Source: Lichenibacterium ramalinae (GTDB lineage Bacteria > Pseudomonadota > Alphaproteobacteria > Rhizobiales > Beijerinckiaceae). Taken from it: a stretch of DNA of 64,000 nucleotides. Position numbers and translations under genes: made by a program. The DNA is taken from assembly GCF_004137085.1 (NCBI RefSeq), contig NZ_QYBC01000017.1:84680-148679 (forward strand). Reading direction: 5' to 3'. A model generated the notes under the pieces. That model was not told where the DNA came from, ran no database searches, and saw only the letters and a list, made by a program, of their open reading frames with translations. How positions within the stretch are numbered: the stretch's first letter is position 1; every line of letters begins with the position of its first letter. Below, in pieces: positions 25,463 to 33,596 of this stretch.

Positions 25463-27465
25463 ATGCCCACCATGACGGTGCGGGAGTTCGAGTGTTTCAG
25501 GTTGCGGTACCGCGCCAGTGCCCACAGCGGGAAGAACTTCGGGTAGCCGTGATAGCGCAGGTAGAACACCCGCGGGAACCCCGTTCCGGTGAAGAACTCT
25601 TCCGGCCAGAACCCGTCTTCCGTCTGGCTGGCGCGGAGGTAGGCGATGCCGCGCTCCACCGCGGGGTGGTCGACCTCGCCGGCCGCCATGAGGGCGATGG
25701 CGGCCCAGGCGGTCTGCGACGCCGTGCTGGGGGCAGGGCTGTAGCCCTTGTAGGCGAGGTCGTACCCCTTGTCGTCCTCGCCCCATCCGCCGTCGGCGTT
25801 CTGGATCGAGAGCAGCCAGGCGACCGCCCGGCGCACGGGGGCGGCGTCGCCCGGGAGCCCGGCCGCGTTGAGGGCGCAGAGGACCGACCAGGTGCCGTAG
25901 ATGAAGTTGAACCCCCACCGGCCGTACCAGCCGCCCTCGGGGTGCTGCTCGGCCAGGAGGTAGTCGAGGCCGCGCTTCATGGCCGGGCTGGTGTCGGGCA
26001 CCTCGCCGAGCTGCGCCAGCATGGAGACGACCCGCGCCGTGACGTCGGCGGTGGGCGGGTCGAGCAGGGCGCCGTGGTCGGCGAAGGGGATGTAGTTGAG
26101 GTAGGTGGCGGTATTGTCGGCGTCGAAGGCCGCCCAGCCGCCGTTCTTCGACTGCAGTCCCACGACCCATTCCCGCGCGCGGGCGATCGACTCGTTGAAG
26201 CCGGCGTCGCCCGAATGGCTGCGCGCCCGGTCCATCGCCATCACCACGACGGCCGTGTCGTCGAGGTCGGGGTAGTGGTCGTTGCGGTATTGAAAGGCCC
26301 AGCCGCCCGGCCGCACGTCGGGCCTGCGCTCCGCCCAGTCGCCCTTGACGTCGAGCACCTGGAGGGGCTTTAGCCAGGCGAGGCCGCGCTCGGCGGCCCG
26401 GGTGCTCGCCCCACCGGCCTCGATCAGCGCGTGGGCCGACAGCGCCGTGTCCCACACGGGGGACAGCGCGGGCTGGCAGAAGGCCTCGTCGTCCTTGATG
26501 GCGAGCAGCTTGTCGACGGCGGCGCGGGCCAGCACGACGTCCGGATGGTCGTCCGGCACGCCGAGCACGCGGAACATCATCACGGTGTTGGCCATGGCGG
26601 GGTAGATGGCGCCGAGCCCGTCCTCGCCGTTGAGCCGCGCCCGCACGAAGGCCACGGCCTTGTCGATGGCGCTCTGGCGCTTGCCCTTGGGGAAATAGGG
26701 TTCGGCGGCCTGCAGGACCTTGTCGAGCGCGCCGAAGATGATGCCCCAGCCGCCCACCTGGTTGGTGCCCTTGGGCCAGATGCGGACGCGCTCGGGCGGC
26801 GTCACGAAGAGTTCGGGGATGTCGATGCCGCGCGGGTTCACGCCCCGGGGCTTCAGCGCCATCAGCACCAGCAGCGGCACCAGCGTGTCGCGGGCCCAGT
26901 AGGAGATCCGGTAGATGTGGAAGGGGAACCACGACGGCGCGTTCATGATCTCGATCGGCATGACCGGCACGGCGCGCCACGGCACCATCCCGAACAGCGC
27001 CAGGGCGGTTCGGGTGAAGACATTGGAATGGGCGGCGCCGCCGGCCGCCAGGATGGCGTCGCGGGCCTTCAGCATGTGGGGGGCCGCGGCGGCGTCGCCG
27101 ACCATGCGCAGCGCCACGTAGGCCTTGACGCTGGCCGACACGTTGAGGGGGCCGCCGTGCAGCAGCGGCCAGCCGCCGTGCGCCTCCTGGGTGCGGCGCA
27201 GGTAGGCGCCGATCTTGGCCTCGATGGTGTCGTCCGGCTCGCCGAGGAAGTGGCGCAGCATCACGTATTCGGCCGGGATGGTGGCGTCGGCTTCGAGGTC
27301 GAAGGCGAAATGCCCGTCTCCCCGCTGTTCGCGCCGCAGCGCCACCGCGGCGCGGTCGATCGCCAGATCGAGATCGTCGATGACCGAAGCCGGGACGGAG
27401 GCGGGCTGGTGGGCGGCGACGGCGGCGAGCGACATTAGCGGGCTGGACTCGATTGTGGTTTCCAC
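25459..27465 (-). CDS. shc: Squalene--hopene cyclase
   Basis: Protein of 668 residues, in the 630-690 family range. It cyclises squalene to hopene and hopanol, sterol-like lipids that stiffen the outer membrane. The protonating DxDD motif is visible as DLDDTAVVVMAMDRA, and several QW repeats occur (for example QNADGGWGE, QTEDGFWPEE, QHPEGGWYGRW). It is also known as hpnF. The gene is coupled to hpnG downstream and divergent from the MFS gene at 27769, with 303 bp of shared upstream DNA. Confidence 0.97.
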   Translation of the reverse strand: METTIESSPLMSLAAVAAHQPASVPASVIDDLDLAIDRAAVALRREQRGDGHFAFDLEADATIPAEYVMLRHFLGEPDDTIEAKIGAYLRRTQEAHGGWPLLHGGPLNVSASVKAYVALRMVGDAAAAPHMLKARDAILAAGGAAHSNVFTRTALALFGMVPWRAVPVMPIEIMNAPSWFPFHIYRISYWARDTLVPLLVLMALKPRGVNPRGIDIPELFVTPPERVRIWPKGTNQVGGWGIIFGALDKVLQAAEPYFPKGKRQSAIDKAVAFVRARLNGEDGLGAIYPAMANTVMMFRVLGVPDDHPDVVLARAAVDKLLAIKDDEAFCQPALSPVWDTALSAHALIEAGGASTRAAERGLAWLKPLQVLDVKGDWAERRPDVRPGGWAFQYRNDHYPDLDDTAVVVMAMDRARSHSGDAGFNESIARAREWVVGLQSKNGGWAAFDADNTATYLNYIPFADHGALLDPPTADVTARVVSMLAQLGEVPDTSPAMKRGLDYLLAEQHPEGGWYGRWGFNFIYGTWSVLCALNAAGLPGDAAPVRRAVAWLLSIQNADGGWGEDDKGYDLAYKGYSPAPSTASQTAWAAIALMAAGEVDHPAVERGIAYLRASQTEDGFWPEEFFTGTGFPRVFYLRYHGYPKFFPLWALARYRNLKHSNSRTVMVGM

Positions 27466-27768
27466 GGGGCGTCGCCGAGACTTTCCACGTCGCCCGGGGG
27501 GCTACAAGCCGGAAAGCCGGGCCGCGCCCGCGAAGCGCCGTGCCCGTGTCGTTCGAGTAACAATGGACTCAGAAAGGTTGACGTCGCCTTGCCGCGGAAC
27601 GGGCCGCAACCGCCGCCGGGCGGGCCGCAACCCCCGCCGAGGCGCGATCCTGCCGCATGGCAGACCCGCTCGGGAGCGATCCGGCGTGGCGTTGCATGCG
27701 CGGCGGGCCTAGAACCGGTGCGGGAGGGGACCGCTCGACGGAGCGGTGCGCCGAAGGGGACGATCACC
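27466..27768. other. Divergent intergenic region shc / MFS gene
   Basis: 303 bp without a supported gene between the shc start and the MFS start. It holds a short direct repeat (GCGGGCCGCAACC-like, around 27600-27632). No clear paired -35/-10 could be assigned for either direction. The frames that cross it are arginine-rich shadows. Confidence 0.6.
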
Positions 27769-28995
27769 ATGGACGACAGAGTGACCGGCGCGACCGTCGC
27801 CGGAACCGGCCGCGCCCCCGTGCCGCGCCTGAAGCCCGTCATGGCGGTGCTGGGGGCCGCGGCCCTGTCGCACGGGATGAACGACCTCCTGCAGAGCCTC
27901 ATCCCCGCCGTCTACCCCATCCTGAAGCAGGAGTTCACGCTGAGCTTCGGGCAGATCGGGCTCATCACCCTGGTGTTTCAGCTCACGGCGTCGCTGCTGC
28001 AGCCCTTCGTCGGGCTCTACACCGACCACCGGCCCTTGCCCTATTCGCTCCCGGTCGGCATGGCGGTGACGCTGTCGGGACTGCTGCTGCTGGCGATGGC
28101 GCCGAGCTTCGAGGTGATCTTGCTGGCCGCCGGCCTCGTCGGCGTCGGCTCGTCGATCTTCCACCCCGAAGCGTCGCGGGTGGCGCGCCTCGCCTCAGGC
28201 GGGCGTTACGGCTTCGCGCAATCGCTGTTCCAGGTCGGCGGCAACGGCGGCACGGCGCTCGGGCCCCTGCTCGCCGCCTTCATCGTGGTGCCGCGCGGTC
28301 AGGCGAGCATCGCCTGGTTCGCCCTGGTGGCGCTGGCCGCCATCCTGGTTCTCTCCGCCATCGGCCGGTGGTATGCCGCCCGCCTCGGCGAGGTGCGCGG
28401 CAAGCCCGCCGCGCCCGCCGTCGCCGGGCTGCCACGTCGCAAGGTGTTGATGGCCGTGACGGTGCTGATGCTGCTGGTCTTCTCGAAGTACATCTACCTG
28501 TCCAGCCTCACCAGCTACTACCCGTTCTACCTCATGACCAAGTTCGGCATCGGCAAGCAGGACGCGCTGGTCCACCTGTTCATCTTCCTCGGCGCGGTCG
28601 CGGTCGGCACCATCGTCGGCGGCCCGGTGGGGGACCGGTTCGGCCGCAAGCTCGTCATCTGGGGCTCGATCCTGGGCGTGCTGCCCTTCACGCTGATGCT
28701 GCCCCACGCCGACCTGTTCTGGACCACCGTCCTGTCGGTCATCATCGGCGTGATCCTGGCGTCGGCCTTCTCGGCCATCCTGGTCTTCGCCCAGGACCTT
28801 GTGCCCGGGAAGGTCGGGATGATCTCGGGCCTGTTCTTCGGCTTCGCCTTCGGCATGGCGGGGCTCGGCGCCGCCGTGCTCGGCATGGTGGCCGACCGCA
28901 CCAGCATCACCTTCGTGTATCAGGTTTGCGCCTTCATGCCGGTGCTCGGCCTGCTGACTTACTTCCTGCCCGACATGGAACGCCGGGCCCGCTGA
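27769..28995 (+). CDS. MFS transporter, fosmidomycin-resistance (Fsr) type
   Basis: Protein of 408 residues with 12 predicted transmembrane helices. The N-terminal GAAALSHGMNDLLQSLIPAVYP and YTDHRPLPYSLPVGM, then FHPEASRVA, are characteristic of the Fsr branch of major-facilitator exporters; GGPVGDRFGRK is the second-half MFS motif A. E. coli Fsr exports fosmidomycin, an inhibitor of the MEP isoprenoid pathway. The natural substrate of chromosomal Fsr homologues is usually unknown. The start at 27769 follows AAGGGGA. The stop codon lies inside a 35-bp tandem duplication shared with the neighbouring lipoprotein gene end. Confidence 0.9.
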   Translation: MDDRVTGATVAGTGRAPVPRLKPVMAVLGAAALSHGMNDLLQSLIPAVYPILKQEFTLSFGQIGLITLVFQLTASLLQPFVGLYTDHRPLPYSLPVGMAVTLSGLLLLAMAPSFEVILLAAGLVGVGSSIFHPEASRVARLASGGRYGFAQSLFQVGGNGGTALGPLLAAFIVVPRGQASIAWFALVALAAILVLSAIGRWYAARLGEVRGKPAAPAVAGLPRRKVLMAVTVLMLLVFSKYIYLSSLTSYYPFYLMTKFGIGKQDALVHLFIFLGAVAVGTIVGGPVGDRFGRKLVIWGSILGVLPFTLMLPHADLFWTTVLSVIIGVILASAFSAILVFAQDLVPGKVGMISGLFFGFAFGMAGLGAAVLGMVADRTSITFVYQVCAFMPVLGLLTYFLPDMERRAR

Positions 28996-29060
28996 CGCCG
29001 CGCCAGCGGCTTCAGGGCGTGCAGAGCTGACGCCGCGCCGGCGGCTTCAGGGCGTGCAGA
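28991..29060. repeat. 35-bp tandem duplication between convergent genes
   Basis: Two copies (28991-29025 and 29026-29060) differ at one base (CCAGC against CCGGC). A further GCTG follows. The first copy includes the MFS stop codon, the second the last codons and stop of the lipoprotein gene, so the duplication sits exactly across the convergent gene junction. Confidence 0.95.
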
Positions 29061-29223
29061 GCTGGTCGCCGCCCATGCAGGGCAGCCAGCGCGGCTGACC
29101 GTTCGGCCGGTCCAGCGCCCCCGAGGGGTGGTCGCGCACCAGGCGGTCCGGGCCTGTGGCGCAGCCCGCCAGGGTGGCCAGCACGAGGGCCGCGAGCGCG
29201 GCGAGGGCGAAGGGGCGTGTCAT
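29047..29223 (-). CDS. Small lipoprotein, function unknown
   Basis: Protein of 58 residues with a clear lipoprotein signal: MTRP, a hydrophobic stretch (ALAALAALVLAT) and lipobox LAGC with the lipidated Cys at 21. The mature part is only 38 residues and has a Cys near residue 49 and another near 55 (PCMGGDQLCTP), which could form a disulfide. No family recognised. The start at 29223 is chosen because a longer frame would put 12 charged residues before the signal. Its 3' end lies in the 35-bp duplication. Confidence 0.7.
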   Translation of the reverse strand: MTRPFALAALAALVLATLAGCATGPDRLVRDHPSGALDRPNGQPRWLPCMGGDQLCTP

Positions 29224-29367
29224 GGCGCGACTGTGCCTGCCGGGCGCGTGGCCGTCCACCGCTTCCCATCACGGCTCCCCGTCACCGCGGCAAATGTCCG
29301 CGCGGGGGAGCCGGGTTCGGCGGCATCGCGTTCGCAGCGGGTCCCACCCCGCATCACGAGATCCGCC

Positions 29368-29661
29368 ATGCCATCCGCCAGCTCCTGGACCGCCATCACC
29401 GACCACGATGCCGTCGCGAGCGGCGCCGCCATCCTCATCGATCGGGGCTACAGCGACGTGCCACCCCAGAACGGCGAGGAGATCGCGGTGGCGCACGGCG
29501 CCTCGGGCCGGGTCACGCGCGTCACGGTCGTGTCCTCGGCGGCCGACCGGCTCGAAGTCAGCGACGGCCGCAGCTACTTCGTCTTGAAGCCGCTCGCCGC
29601 GACCCGCCCGAACGTGCTCGACCCGGACGGCCGCTACCGCGAAGGCTGGGTGGTGGCCTGA
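29368..29661 (+). CDS. Hypothetical protein
   Basis: Protein of 97 residues, no signal peptide or membrane helix. I do not recognise the family. The middle (NGEEIAVAHGASGRVTRVTVVSS, then LEVSDGRSYFVLKPL) looks like alternating beta-strands, perhaps a small SH3-like or Tudor-like barrel. Composition is that of a real soluble protein (few Arg/Pro runs), unlike shadow frames here. It lies between the divergent lipoprotein gene and the convergent BrkB gene. It could be a non-expressed frame, but the balance favours a gene. Confidence 0.55.
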   Translation: MPSASSWTAITDHDAVASGAAILIDRGYSDVPPQNGEEIAVAHGASGRVTRVTVVSSAADRLEVSDGRSYFVLKPLAATRPNVLDPDGRYREGWVVA

Positions 29662-29689
29662 CGCCAGCGGCCGCCTCGGCGCCGGGACG

Positions 29690-30694
29690 TCACGGTTTCG
29701 GGAAGCGCGAGCGCCGTTCCGCCAGCATGGTGACGTTGCTGATGGTGCGGGGCTCGGCCACGGCGGCCCGCCGCCGGATGATGGCGGCGTTGAGCTCTCC
29801 GCCGTAGACGAAGATGCTGGCCAGGGCATAGAGGAACAGCAGCGCGATCATCACCGAGGCGAGGCCGCCGTAGGTCGTGACGTAGTTGCGGGCGTATTCC
29901 GACAGGTAGGCCCCGAAGGCCATGCTGAAGAGCAGCGACAGCACCACGGTGAGCACGATTCCGGGGGCGATCTGGCCGAAGGTGCGGCGCTCCGCCGGCA
30001 GCCACTTGTGGGCGATGACGAGGGCGCCGATCAAGATCAGCGACACCACGCCGTAGCGCAGCACCGTGACGAGGCGGCCGAGCCGGTCGAGTTCGGGCAG
30101 CAGCGCCACGATCGCGCCCCAGAACAGCGGCGTCAGCACGACGAGGAAGGCCAGGGCCAGCAGCGCCACCGCCCCCACCAGCACGTAGGCGATGGATTCG
30201 AGGCGCAAGAGCCACCAGGTGCGCCGCTCCCGCACCCCGTAGGCGCGGTTCAGCCCCACCCGGAAGGCTTCGACGCCGCTCGACGAGAAGTAGATGGCCA
30301 GAAGCGCGCCGATGGTCAGCAGGCCGCCGTGGGCCGTGGTCAGCACGGCATGGATCTCGTGGGCGATCGGGGCGGCGACCTGCCGGGGCCACACGTCGAA
30401 CAGCAGGTTGGCGGCGCTTTCGCTGAGCTCCGCCGAGCCGAAGAAGCCCGCCAGCGCCGTCACGAAGATCAGGAAGGGGAACAGCGACGTCAGGGTCGAC
30501 ATGGCGAGATGGCTGGCGATGGCCCAGCCGTCGTCCTCGGCGAGGCGCCAATAGGCGTCCATGACGACCTCGAAGACGACCTTCACGCGTCCCATGGCCG
30601 TCGGTGCCGCCGGGCCGCGATGGCCGTCGCCACCGCTCGCCCCCGCCTCGGATCGGCCGGTCACGCCGCCCCGTCCAGGCCCGCGGCTCCACAT
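29690..30694 (-). CDS. YihY/BrkB family inner-membrane protein
   Basis: Protein of 334 residues with about six membrane helices. Typical elements are ASHLAMSTLTSLFPFLIFVTALAGFFG near residue 65, the IYFSSSGVEAFRVGLNRAYG segment, and GGLASVMIALLFLYALASIFVYGGELNA near the C-terminus. The family was once called RNase BN in error; its true function is unsettled. The ATG at 30694 shares a base with the recN stop (TGATG), so it is read through from recN. An internal ATG at about residue 34 (MGRVKVVF) is a plausible shorter start. In many relatives ligA occupies this place after recN. Confidence 0.9.
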   Translation of the reverse strand: MWSRGPGRGGVTGRSEAGASGGDGHRGPAAPTAMGRVKVVFEVVMDAYWRLAEDDGWAIASHLAMSTLTSLFPFLIFVTALAGFFGSAELSESAANLLFDVWPRQVAAPIAHEIHAVLTTAHGGLLTIGALLAIYFSSSGVEAFRVGLNRAYGVRERRTWWLLRLESIAYVLVGAVALLALAFLVVLTPLFWGAIVALLPELDRLGRLVTVLRYGVVSLILIGALVIAHKWLPAERRTFGQIAPGIVLTVVLSLLFSMAFGAYLSEYARNYVTTYGGLASVMIALLFLYALASIFVYGGELNAAIIRRRAAVAEPRTISNVTMLAERRSRFPKP

Positions 30695-32364
30695 CACGTC
30701 GCGGTCTCGATGAGGCGCCGCGCCGCCGCCCGCGCCTCCTCGGTGATGGTGGCACCGGCCAGCATCCGGGCGATCTCCTCGCGGCGGCTGTCGTCGACCA
30801 GCGTGGTGACGCGGGTGGCGACCCGGCCCTCGCCCTTGAGGGCGCTCTTGGAGATGCGCAGGTGGCTGGCCGAACGCGCCGCCACCTGGGGGGCATGGGT
30901 GACGGCCAGAACCTGGATCTTGCCGGACAGCCGCGCCAGCCGCGAGCCGATGGCATCCGCCACCGCGCCGCCGACGCCCGTGTCGATCTCGTCGAAGACC
31001 AGGGTGGGCGCGGAGCCGCGGTCCGCCAGCGACACCTTGAGGGCCAGCATGAACCGCGCGAGCTCGCCGCCCGACGCCACCTTGGTCAGCGGGCCGGGGC
31101 GCGTGCCCGGGTTGGTCGACACCCAGAACTCCACGCGGTCGATGCCGTCGGGGCCGGCCGTCGCCGGGTCGGATTCGATCTGCGTCGAGAAGCGCGCCCG
31201 CTCGAGCTTGAGCGGCCCGAGCTCCCGGTTCACCGCGACGTCGAGCTTGGACGAGGCCGCCTGGCGGGCCTTCGACAGGTCCTCGGCGGCCTTGCGGTAG
31301 GCGTCGCGCGCGGCGTCGACCGCCTTGGCGAGGGCGGCGAGGCGCGTCTCGCCGGCGTCGAGCGCCTCGATGTCGCGCGTGAAGCGCTCCAGCAGCTCGG
31401 GCAGCGCCTCGACGCCGACGGAATGTTTGCGGGCCGCGGCGCGCAGCGCGAAGAGCCGTTCCTCCACGGCTTCGAGCTCGCGCGGATCGAAATCGGCGGC
31501 CTGGAGCGCCTCGTCGAGCGCCGCCGTGGCGCCGTCGAGCGCGACCAGCACGGAGTCGAGCGCCTTCAGGCAGGGCTCGATGAGGTCGGGGGCCTGGCCG
31601 GCCCGCCGCTCCAGCCGCCGCAGCAGGGCCGAGAAGGTGCTGGTGGGCGATCCTTCGCCGCCGACGCTCTCGTAGGCGTCGCGCAGGTCGCCCGACACCT
31701 TCTCGGACTGCTGCATGAGGGCGCGACGCTCGCTCAGCGCTTCCTCCTCGCCGCCCTTCGGGTTCAGCTTGGCGAGTTCCTCGTGGACGTGGTGGAGGTA
31801 GTCGGCGTCGGCCCGCGCCTTGGCGATGCGGGCCTGTTCGTCCTCGTGGAGGCGTTCGGCCGCCTTGCGGGCCGCGTAGGTGCCGCGCACGGCCTCGAGA
31901 CGCCGTTCCAACCCGCCATAGGCGTCGAGCAGGGTGCGGTGGGCCGCCGGGTCCACGAGCGCGCGGTCGTCGTGCTGGCCGTGGATCTCGACCAGCCGCC
32001 GGCTCACCTCGCGCAGCGTCTGGGCGCTGATCGGGGCATCGTTGAGGAAGGCGCGGGTCCGCCCGTCGGGCATCTGCACGCGCCGCAGGATGAGGGTGCC
32101 GTCGGGCTCGAGGTCCTGGGCGCGGACGACATCCCAGGCCGGGTGGTCGAGGGCGAGGTCGAAGACGGCCGTCACCTGGCCCTGCTTCTCGCCCTGGCGC
32201 ACCATCGAACCGTCGCCGCGCCCTCCCAGCGCCAACGCCAGCGAGTCGAGCAGGATCGATTTGCCCGCACCGGTCTCGCCGGTAAGGACCGTCAGCCCCG
32301 TGCCGAACTGAAGGTCCAGCCGGTCGATCAGGACGATGTCACGGATATTGAGCTGGGCGAGCAT
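30694..32364 (-). CDS. recN: DNA repair protein RecN
   Basis: Protein of 556 residues, an SMC-like ATPase with the globular head split by a long coiled-coil (about residues 160-360). Walker A is TGETGAGKSILLDSL near residue 30, the ABC signature region is KVASGGELARFMLALKV, and Walker B is PTLVFDEIDTGVGG. It holds broken DNA ends together for recombination. It starts 109 bp after bamD in the ftsZ-lpxC-bamD-recN order common in Alphaproteobacteria. I see no LexA box in the short leader. Confidence 0.96.
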   Translation of the reverse strand: MLAQLNIRDIVLIDRLDLQFGTGLTVLTGETGAGKSILLDSLALALGGRGDGSMVRQGEKQGQVTAVFDLALDHPAWDVVRAQDLEPDGTLILRRVQMPDGRTRAFLNDAPISAQTLREVSRRLVEIHGQHDDRALVDPAAHRTLLDAYGGLERRLEAVRGTYAARKAAERLHEDEQARIAKARADADYLHHVHEELAKLNPKGGEEEALSERRALMQQSEKVSGDLRDAYESVGGEGSPTSTFSALLRRLERRAGQAPDLIEPCLKALDSVLVALDGATAALDEALQAADFDPRELEAVEERLFALRAAARKHSVGVEALPELLERFTRDIEALDAGETRLAALAKAVDAARDAYRKAAEDLSKARQAASSKLDVAVNRELGPLKLERARFSTQIESDPATAGPDGIDRVEFWVSTNPGTRPGPLTKVASGGELARFMLALKVSLADRGSAPTLVFDEIDTGVGGAVADAIGSRLARLSGKIQVLAVTHAPQVAARSASHLRISKSALKGEGRVATRVTTLVDDSRREEIARMLAGATITEEARAAARRLIETAT

Positions 32365-32442
32365 GGGGGACGCGCATCAGGCTGACGGGACGGCTGGTCT
32401 GTAGCACGAGGCCGCCCGGGCCGGGAAACAAAAGGCGAACGA

Positions 32443-32465
32443 TCGCGGCCCGCCCGCCGCCGCGA
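32443..32465 (-). terminator. Possible terminator after bamD
   Basis: TCGCGGC and GCCGCGA (7-bp stem, nine-base GC-rich loop) lie just after the bamD stop, followed on the minus strand by a TCGTTCG and then TTTT (33430-type run at 32430-32433). The T-tract is short and a few bases away, so it is only a candidate; recN could still be read from bamD. Confidence 0.4.
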
Positions 32466-32472
32466 CCCTGCG

Positions 32473-33342
32473 TCAGCCGACGACCTTGTGGTAGGTCCGC
32501 GAGATCCACGACGTCGGATCCTCGTTGGGCTCGAGGCCGTCGGCCTGGAGCTTGGCGAAGGCATCCTTGTACCAGGGGCTGTCGGGGAAATTGTGGCCGA
32601 GCACGGCCGCCGCGGTCTGGGCCTCGCCGGTGATGCCGAGGGCGAGATAGGCCTCGGTGAGCCGTTCCAGCGCCTCTTCGGTGTGCCGCGTCGTCTGGTA
32701 CTTCGCCAGCACCTCGCGGAAGCGGTTGATGGCGGCCGTGTAGTTGCGCCGGTTCAGGTAGAACCGCCCGGTCGACATCTCCTTGCCGGCCAGCTGATCG
32801 CGCGTCACCTGGATCTTGTACTTGGAATCGTCGACATATTCCGACGACGGGTACTTGGTCACGATCTGCTGGAAGAGGTCGAGCGCCTTGGCGGCGTTCT
32901 CCTGGTCGCGCGACACGTCGGGGATCTGCTGGTAGTAGGACATCGCCTGCAGATACAGCGCGTAGGGCGCGTCGGGCGCGTTCGGATACAGCTGGTAGAA
33001 GTGCTTGCCGGTGGTGATGGCGGTGTCGTAGTCGCCCGCCTGGTAGTTGGCGTAGGTCTGCATCATCAGACCTTTGCGCGACCAATCCGAGAAGGGATAT
33101 TGCTTGTCGAGTTCGGCGAACTTCTTCGCCGCCCCGGCGCCGTCCTTCTTCTGCAGGCGGGCGAGGCCCTGGTCGTAGATGTCGGTGGCCGGCGTCTCGG
33201 CCAGGATCTTGGTCTCGTATTTCTCGCCGGCACCGAAGGGGTTGATCGTGTCCAGGGCCGAGCAGCCGGCCAGGGGAACGGCCAGCAGCGCCACGACGGG
33301 CACCATTCGGACGGCCATTCGGAACCGGTCAGACACCATCAT
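32473..33342 (-). CDS. bamD: Outer membrane protein assembly factor BamD
   Basis: Lipoprotein of 289 residues. The signal VVALLAVPLAGCSAL gives a lipobox LAGC near residue 25. TPR-type repeats follow (AAKKFAELDKQYPFSDWS, YDTAITTGKHFYQLYPNAPDAPYALYLQAMSYYQQ and others), ending SWISRTYHKVVG. BamD works with BamA to insert beta-barrel proteins into the outer membrane. Two adjacent ATGs (33342, 33339) could start it. It follows lpxC, so cell division, lipid A and outer-membrane assembly genes are contiguous. Confidence 0.94.
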   Translation of the reverse strand: MMVSDRFRMAVRMVPVVALLAVPLAGCSALDTINPFGAGEKYETKILAETPATDIYDQGLARLQKKDGAGAAKKFAELDKQYPFSDWSRKGLMMQTYANYQAGDYDTAITTGKHFYQLYPNAPDAPYALYLQAMSYYQQIPDVSRDQENAAKALDLFQQIVTKYPSSEYVDDSKYKIQVTRDQLAGKEMSTGRFYLNRRNYTAAINRFREVLAKYQTTRHTEEALERLTEAYLALGITGEAQTAAAVLGHNFPDSPWYKDAFAKLQADGLEPNEDPTSWISRTYHKVVG

Positions 33343-33470
33343 GGGGGCTCGATCTGCTGGTGAGGGGGCGGGGCGCGCCGCCGTGAGAACACGATCCATG
33401 GGAACAGGCAATAAGGCCCGGCGGAGTTGGGAATAAGGCCCAGTTCCCTCCGGTGCCGCACCTTCCCCTG

Positions 33471-33504
33471 AAAAAGGCCCGGTGTTGCGGAGCTGCAACG
33501 GCCG
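33471..33504 (-). terminator. Candidate terminator after lpxC
   Basis: On the minus strand GTTGC/GCAAC stems (with partly pairing GGCC/GGCC arms) end in TTTTT at 33475-33471, about 95 bp after the lpxC stop. It would separate lpxC from bamD, which has 254 bp of upstream DNA for its own promoter. Confidence 0.5.
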
Positions 33505-33596
33505 CCACGGCGGGGCGCCGGAATGGCGGGGTGCCGGACATGCGGGAGCGACGCCCTCGCTGCAGCGGGGCGTTCCTCGGCCGCGGCGGCCTCGGT

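Noticed and set aside
27540..27575. tRNA-like GTTCGA motif upstream of shc
   Set aside because: No acceptor stem, D-arm or anticodon arm can be folded around it; no tRNA gene was found anywhere in the window.
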